From positions 45,086 to 109,085 of the forward strand of contig NZ_JBGTYM010000011.1 of assembly GCF_044142105.1 (NCBI RefSeq): a stretch of DNA of 64,000 nucleotides. Reading direction: 5' to 3'. Below are positions 60,067-64,000 of this stretch, one piece after another. Under the pieces are notes generated by a model. It was not told the DNA's origin, ran no database searches, and worked only from the letters and a program-made list of their open reading frames with translations. This DNA comes from Pseudogemmobacter sp044142105. GTDB taxonomy: Bacteria; Pseudomonadota; Alphaproteobacteria; Rhodobacterales; Rhodobacteraceae. Position numbers and translations under genes: made by a program. Positions within the stretch are counted from its first letter, which is position 1; every line of letters begins with the position of its first letter.

Positions 60067-60939
60067 CTAATCGTCCTCTAGATCGACTACGTCGTGAACA
60101 TTGAGCACGCGGTACACGCGGGGTTTGCCGCCAACGGTCTCGACGTCCAAGTCAATGACGAAACCTTTCTGGAACGGGTTCCCGTCAGGTTTCATGATCT
60201 CATCTTTGATCCTTTGCCCGGCTAGGTCAGAAGCGTAGATCAGTACTCGCGGCACCATATCGATGCTCTCAACGATCCCCTTCTCCGACGTCTTTTTACC
60301 GACACGGACGTCTTCAACACTGGATTGATGCAGCCTCATAAGTACCCGCGGATAGCCAACAGATTTTCCGGCCTCGATCTCCCGACGCTGCTCAAGCACG
60401 TTGGCCTCGATGACCTTCGCATCTTCCTTCTCAATGATGAGTTCCTGGAGGACCTTTCCGTTCTTAAATCGGGCTTGGACGCGTAGCGCCCCGTCACTAT
60501 CCCGGACGACTGATTGAACCGTTTCATTCAGGTTTCTTAGCTGTGCGGTCGTAGGGTCTTCTAAGCGTCCGCCTTGCTTTCTAAGGGGGTTAACGAGGGC
60601 TGCAAGATGCTGGACGAAGTTCGCGGCAGTGTTGGTATACTCCATTGTGGAAATGATAGGCGCCAAGGCCGGCAACATCTCGAGAACAATCGAACCCTTG
60701 CGAACCTCTACGATCAGCAGCCTAGTTTCGTCGGGCTCGATGCCTGGCCTTTCGGCCCTCAGTCGCGCCTCGTGCTCCCGAGCGAGTCCTGTTAGGGACG
60801 ACGTGAAATCTAACAGGTCTATGGGATCGCTGTTTTCGATCACGACGACGATCAGCGGCACGTCGTCTTCAACACGGTGGACTTGCGGGACTAAGTCGTT
60901 GCGCCTGGAGCCGGCCAAAATGGTAATCCTCAATAACAT
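60067..60939 (-). CDS. Unassigned island protein C
   Basis: About 290 residues, no signal peptide. The N-terminal third is strand-rich (VPLIVVVIENSDPIDLLDFT, RLLIVEVRKGSIVLEML), the centre helical (FVQHLAALVNPLRKQ) and the last third strand-rich with VIEANVLEQRREIEA. I do not recognise it. The ATG at 60939 was chosen because the fold seems to start near LLRITILAG; a GTG at 61008 is possible and neither has a clear ribosome site. It lies 147 bases upstream of the methyltransferase gene on the same strand. Confidence 0.6.
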   Translation of the reverse strand: MLLRITILAGSRRNDLVPQVHRVEDDVPLIVVVIENSDPIDLLDFTSSLTGLAREHEARLRAERPGIEPDETRLLIVEVRKGSIVLEMLPALAPIISTMEYTNTAANFVQHLAALVNPLRKQGGRLEDPTTAQLRNLNETVQSVVRDSDGALRVQARFKNGKVLQELIIEKEDAKVIEANVLEQRREIEAGKSVGYPRVLMRLHQSSVEDVRVGKKTSEKGIVESIDMVPRVLIYASDLAGQRIKDEIMKPDGNPFQKGFVIDLDVETVGGKPRVYRVLNVHDVVDLEDD

Positions 60940-61162
60940 CGATATGATCAAAGACTTGCCCGGGACGCGCCGTCGTACAACGATTCGTCTCCCTGCCTCG
61001 AGGGGCACGCTGGCCGAGCCCCAGATGCGCGCGCCAGCGATTCATCCTAATCTTCCTCCATAACCTAGTTCCGCCTCAGCATCCTCCACGCGTGTGCTGC
61101 AGCCAGAGGGACCATCTCGTCACTCGTTGAGCAACGGCGCTATGGCAAGGTAGCTTCGTGGG

Positions 61163-61951
61163 CTACGCCCCTTCCTTGTTGGTCTTCGGTTCGGCCACCA
61201 AATCTGCTAGAGAACTGACATCCTCAACGGCGACAACCCTAACCCTGGACTTGTCGCGCAAGTTCGAAAGGTGCTCCTCTTCGAGCCGTTCGAATACCTT
61301 CTTTGACAGAAACTCGAACTTGTACTCCGGCCGACAGAAGATCCCTCCGAACTTTCCGTCCACCTCGTTCCGCACAATGTCACCAAGGATGGCCTGGTTG
61401 CGACAGAAGTCAAAGACGAGCGGCAGAAGAAGCGACGACCGATAAGCCGCATAGACCGAGCGGCCTGGGCTGCCGGCATATTCTTCGCGCAGCTCGACCT
61501 TCAGTTTAGCCTCGAGCAGTCGAATCGTGTCGCGAAGGTAGTTCCCTTCGTCTGCACAGAGGCCGAATGTGGGCTTGATCAGCACGATGGTTCGGTCGTC
61601 ATGCTCGCGCAGCTTCGACAGGTAGTTCCGATAATAGCTGTCAGCCAGCGTGTTGATCACCGCTTTGCGCTGCTGGCACACCACGAAAAAGAACGTTGCG
61701 GCCAAGGGCAGGAGAAAGAAGCTGACATCCCTCAGGTAACCTGCGGCCTCGTCCGATGGTAAGGCGGTCCTTCGAATGTAATCCAGCGCCGCCGAAAGGA
61801 TTGCTGGGCTGCTGTGCCCCAAAATCTTCGCCACACTGAACGCGATGGCGACGAGAAAGCCGAGGCCCGCAAAAAAGAGCAGCGCCCCCCAGGCCAGTCT
61901 CTGCAGCTTAAGCCATTCCGCGATCAGGCAGAGGGTCCGGTTCTTCATCAT
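61163..61951 (-). CDS. Unassigned island protein B, two membrane helices
   Basis: A 262-residue protein with two N-terminal membrane helices (WGALLFFAGLGFLVAIAFSV, about 21-40, and YLRDVSFFLLPLAATFFFVV, about 72-91) and a cytoplasmic domain of about 165 residues that contains TIVLIKPTFGLCADEGNYLR and LLLPLVFDFCRNQAILGDIV. No known domain was recognised. Two-helix anchors with a soluble sensor or effector domain are common in bacterial immunity effectors, but I cannot place this one there by sequence. It overlaps gene A by 4 bases. Confidence 0.68.
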   Translation of the reverse strand: MMKNRTLCLIAEWLKLQRLAWGALLFFAGLGFLVAIAFSVAKILGHSSPAILSAALDYIRRTALPSDEAAGYLRDVSFFLLPLAATFFFVVCQQRKAVINTLADSYYRNYLSKLREHDDRTIVLIKPTFGLCADEGNYLRDTIRLLEAKLKVELREEYAGSPGRSVYAAYRSSLLLPLVFDFCRNQAILGDIVRNEVDGKFGGIFCRPEYKFEFLSKKVFERLEEEHLSNLRDKSRVRVVAVEDVSSLADLVAEPKTNKEGA

Positions 61952-62358
61952 AGCTCAAAGACTCCGTCAAAGAACGTGTTCAACCGATCCATGTCCAGGA
62001 AGGCGTTCTTGACAGGTCGACGCGTGTCGGACGCTGCGGTCTTGAAGGCTGTGGCATAGAGGTCGAAGAGCCTTACCGCTTCCTGTCGGTCGTCCACGGG
62101 CGCGATCTTGCGAATGCGCACCCTCTTGGTCGTACGCGCTGCGGGTATCTCTATCAGGGCGGCCCTTAGCCCGTCGGTCAGAAGGGCCAGATCGTCGCCG
62201 TCATGAATCACAAGCTCCAGATCGGGACGTAACAACGGCATTTCAAAGTGAAGGCAAAAATTGCTCACCTTGGCCGTGAAATAGCGGACTGAATGATCGG
62301 TCACCTGGAAGACGAACCGCTCATCAATCGCACTCACGATCCGACGCTGATGGTCCAC
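61948..62358 (-). CDS. Unassigned island protein A
   Basis: A 136-residue soluble protein, strand-rich early (RIVSAIDERFVFQVTDHSVR, FTAKVSNFCLHFEMPLL) and helical late (EAVRLFDLYATAFKTAASD). I do not recognise it. The GTG at 62358 was chosen because CGGAGG sits 5 bases upstream; a TTG at 62436 would add 26 residues. Its ATGA overlap with gene B shows they form one unit. Confidence 0.6.
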   Translation of the reverse strand: MDHQRRIVSAIDERFVFQVTDHSVRYFTAKVSNFCLHFEMPLLRPDLELVIHDGDDLALLTDGLRAALIEIPAARTTKRVRIRKIAPVDDRQEAVRLFDLYATAFKTAASDTRRPVKNAFLDMDRLNTFFDGVFEL

Positions 62359-62490
62359 TGGAGCCTCCGCACTGCCCGCACAAGAGATTAGGTTGTGCGA
62401 AGGGTACTGGCCAGCAGAACCTGAGTTGCCTTTCAATCACAGCAGCCCATTAGGCTGGCGAAAACTCAGCCTGGCCGCTGTCATGGGCGA

Positions 62491-62793
62491 TCACCCCACA
62501 CTGCGCTTGACCGTCAGCTCCTCTGCAATCAGCGTCCTGGTCTGGCCGGTCACGGTCGCGCGGATCTGCAGTTCATACTTCCCGACCGGCAGAGCGAGAT
62601 CGTTCCAGGCGATCTGGATGAGATCGGGCGCGATGATCGCCACTGAGCTGGCCGCAATGGCTGCACCGCCCCTTAGCGGTGCCGCGAAGGCCTCGGCCGT
62701 GCCGCCCTCGAGGCTCGTGATATTCGATGCCGGATCAAAGGTGACCTCGACGCGGATCACCAGATCATCCTTGCTATAGCTGATCAGGCTCAT
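62491..62793 (-). CDS. Phage-tail-associated small protein
   Basis: A 100-residue strand-rich protein (MSLISYSKDDLVIRVEVTFD, then QIAWNDLALPVGKYELQIRA and TGQTRTLIAEELTV). The layout resembles small baseplate or tail-associated proteins with an immunoglobulin-like domain. It overlaps the glycine-rich gene by 4 bases (ATGA), which supports a tail module. The start at 62793 fits that overlap; longer frames are out of character. Confidence 0.62.
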   Translation of the reverse strand: MSLISYSKDDLVIRVEVTFDPASNITSLEGGTAEAFAAPLRGGAAIAASSVAIIAPDLIQIAWNDLALPVGKYELQIRATVTGQTRTLIAEELTVKRSVG

Positions 62794-64000
62794 GGCTCGC
62801 TCCAATGGGCTGCGATGGTGATGGGGGCCCAGCGGGCAGGTAAGGTGGGCGCGTGCCAGCGTGCTGGCAGCGTGATGCATGCCCAGGTTTCCGGGCCTGG
62901 TGGCGAGGTGCCGCCCGAGGTGGCAGTGGCCTCGCCCGTGACGCCGGCAATACCGCCCGCGACGGCCTTTGCCGGGGCCATGCCTGAGGCTTCGCCCGTG
63001 ACGCCTGCCACGCCCACCGCGGCACCACCCGCTGGCGCTGCCGCCTCGGCCGCTCCGGCAACGCCTGCCACGCCCGTGGCCTGTGCCCGGACAGGTGCCG
63101 TGGCGGTTGCGGCGCCGGTGACACCGGCCTCCCCGCTGGCTGCACCCGACGAGGCGACACCTTGCCCGGCCGTGGCGGCGCCGGTAACCCCGGCCTCGCC
63201 GGACGCTTGCCCGCGCGCGGGCGCCTGGGCCGATGCCGCGCCCGTGACGCCCGCCAGACCGGAGGCTTCGCCCTTGGCTGGAGCTGATGCAGTTGCCGCC
63301 CCCGCGACCCCGGCGATGCCCGTTGCCTGGCCCTTGGCAGGAGCAGCGGCGACAGCCGCGCCGGTCACGCCGGCGAGGCCGGATGCCTGCCCCTTCGCAA
63401 TGGCCTGTGCTGTCGCCGCGCCGGTGACCCCGGCCTGTCCGCTGGCCGTCGCATTGGCGCCAGAGGCGGGCGTGGCCACCCGCAGGATGACGATGCCATC
63501 CAGGCCGGGGGTGGCGGTGGTCCAGGAACCGCCATCAACGGCGGAGGTCCCCCAGGCGCCCGAACCCGGTCCGCCCCAATTCGCAGGTTGGTTCTCTCTC
63601 CGGGAAGACCCGCCAGCCGCATAATAGACGGTCGCTCCCGTGATGCTGTCGGCATAGGGGTCACCGCCGACGCCGGGGGTGCCACCGATTGCCGAGGCGC
63701 CAGCCGAACCGGCGCCGCCACCACCGCCGCCTCGGCCGGACGAGGTCGACTGTGAGCCGTCGCCCCCATTGTGACCCTCTCCGGCGATTCCGGCGCCGGT
63801 GCCGCCCGGCAGATTGGCATAGCCCGAATTGCCGTTGCCCCCGCCGCCGCCTGAGCCGCCTGCATTTGCCGCAAAACCAGACGCGCCGCCCGGCGCCCCA
63901 CCGCCGCCGCCTTCTGCCGATACGCCAAGGGCGGATGACGGGCTGCCGTTGTTCCCGGTGCCGCCACCCGTCATCGCGGCGCCACCAGCCCCGACGATGA
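62790..64000 (-). CDS. Glycine-rich phage-tail-type protein, C-terminal part (cut by the window edge)
   Basis: The frame is open from the stop at 62790 to the window edge, giving about 403 residues; a Met at 63974 is internal because IVGAGGAA continues upstream, typical of a Gly-rich tail-fibre domain. Residues near the edge to about 165 are Gly/Ser-rich (GGGGGAPGG, GGSGGGGGNG) and end with DGIVILRVATP. Then comes a nine-copy repeat of about 20 residues and a 39-residue tail with the repeated motif LPARWHAPTLPARW. The protein probably decorates or forms a phage tail tip. The host phage genes lie outside the window. Confidence 0.72.
   Translation of the reverse strand, partial: IVGAGGAAMTGGGTGNNGSPSSALGVSAEGGGGGAPGGASGFAANAGGSGGGGGNGNSGYANLPGGTGAGIAGEGHNGGDGSQSTSSGRGGGGGGAGSAGASAIGGTPGVGGDPYADSITGATVYYAAGGSSRRENQPANWGGPGSGAWGTSAVDGGSWTTATPGLDGIVILRVATPASGANATASGQAGVTGAATAQAIAKGQASGLAGVTGAAVAAAPAKGQATGIAGVAGAATASAPAKGEASGLAGVTGAASAQAPARGQASGEAGVTGAATAGQGVASSGAASGEAGVTGAATATAPVRAQATGVAGVAGAAEAAAPAGGAAVGVAGVTGEASGMAPAKAVAGGIAGVTGEATATSGGTSPPGPETWACITLPARWHAPTLPARWAPITIAAHWSEP
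62910..63452 (-). repeat. Nine-copy 60-bp coding repeat in the glycine-rich protein
   Basis: Nine units of about 20 residues with the consensus GQASGxAGVTGAATAxAPAK, for example GQASGLAGVTGAAVAAAPAK, GQATGIAGVAGAATASAPAK and GEASGLAGVTGAASAQAPAR. One unit is 22 residues and the last about 19. The phase is kept, so it is an expanding or contracting coding tandem repeat. Confidence 0.8.

Noticed and set aside
62910..63452. Possible CRISPR array because of regular spacing
   Set aside because: The 60-bp units are contiguous and in coding phase with no unique spacers, so this is a protein-coding tandem repeat.

Overview
The window is a GC-rich alphaproteobacterial chromosome segment. Gene content and order point to the Rhodobacteraceae, probably near Paracoccus or Rhodobacter. 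The clues are a CIRCE-controlled groESL pair, Hsp20 followed by DUF1150, TIGR02186 paired with a TauE-type exporter, YbjN-proC-csaA order, NifU-tsaB-rimI order, a Sat-CysC fusion, and a lineage-typical GC-rich intergenic repeat. I saw no tRNA, rRNA, CRISPR array or intact transposase. This lineage placement is inference from the reading, not from a search.

Positions 1-58,000 are mostly housekeeping. In order they hold: an ArgP-like regulator and a fatty acid desaturase (491-2521); threonine aldolase, ribF, a MaoC hydratase, a HAD phosphatase and a family II pyrophosphatase (3192-8150); groESL with its promoter and CIRCE (10170-12263); a DMT exporter, Gre-like and Nudix genes (12373-14967); purK/purE, an OmpW-like porin and heat-shock hsp20 with a sigma-32-type promoter (16171-19710); a sulfate-activation enzyme fused to an N-terminal winged helix (20431-22500); trxB, an Lrp regulator, pgeF, a MidA-type methyltransferase, lgt and ubiK (22637-28264); and a sulfite-exporter pair (28930-30629). 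A purine nucleoside phosphorylase lies downstream of a complete BMP-type nucleoside ABC importer (30713-36492), which fits purine uptake and salvage. Then come rimI, tsaB, nifU, a trypsin-like protease, a stress protein, a MATE pump and two thioesterases (36688-43485).

Positions 43,628-53,605 form a fatty-acid-oxidation region read rightward. Two tandem MerR paralogues precede an acyl-CoA dehydrogenase. After a repeat-bearing gap follows a tightly packed run: GST, YidD-like protein, thiolase, NTF2-like protein, cupin, short NTF2-like protein, double cupin and FadB-type multifunctional enzyme. The cupin and NTF2-like insertion looks like a duplicated two-gene cassette and is one of the more novel features here. 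Leftward behind it are a DMT transporter, a sulfotransferase, a hydroxyacid dehydrogenase, a CsaA-like protein, proC and a YbjN protein.

From about 58,070 to 62,450 base composition changes visibly (more A/T, less biased codons). The segment carries a DNA methyltransferase with a C-terminal nuclease-like domain and three genes I cannot assign, one with two membrane helices, all on the minus strand. It is bounded on the left by a short direct repeat and on the right by phage-tail-like genes, including a glycine-rich protein with a nine-copy 20-residue repeat that runs off the window end. This is the best candidate for an undescribed mobile or defence-type system.
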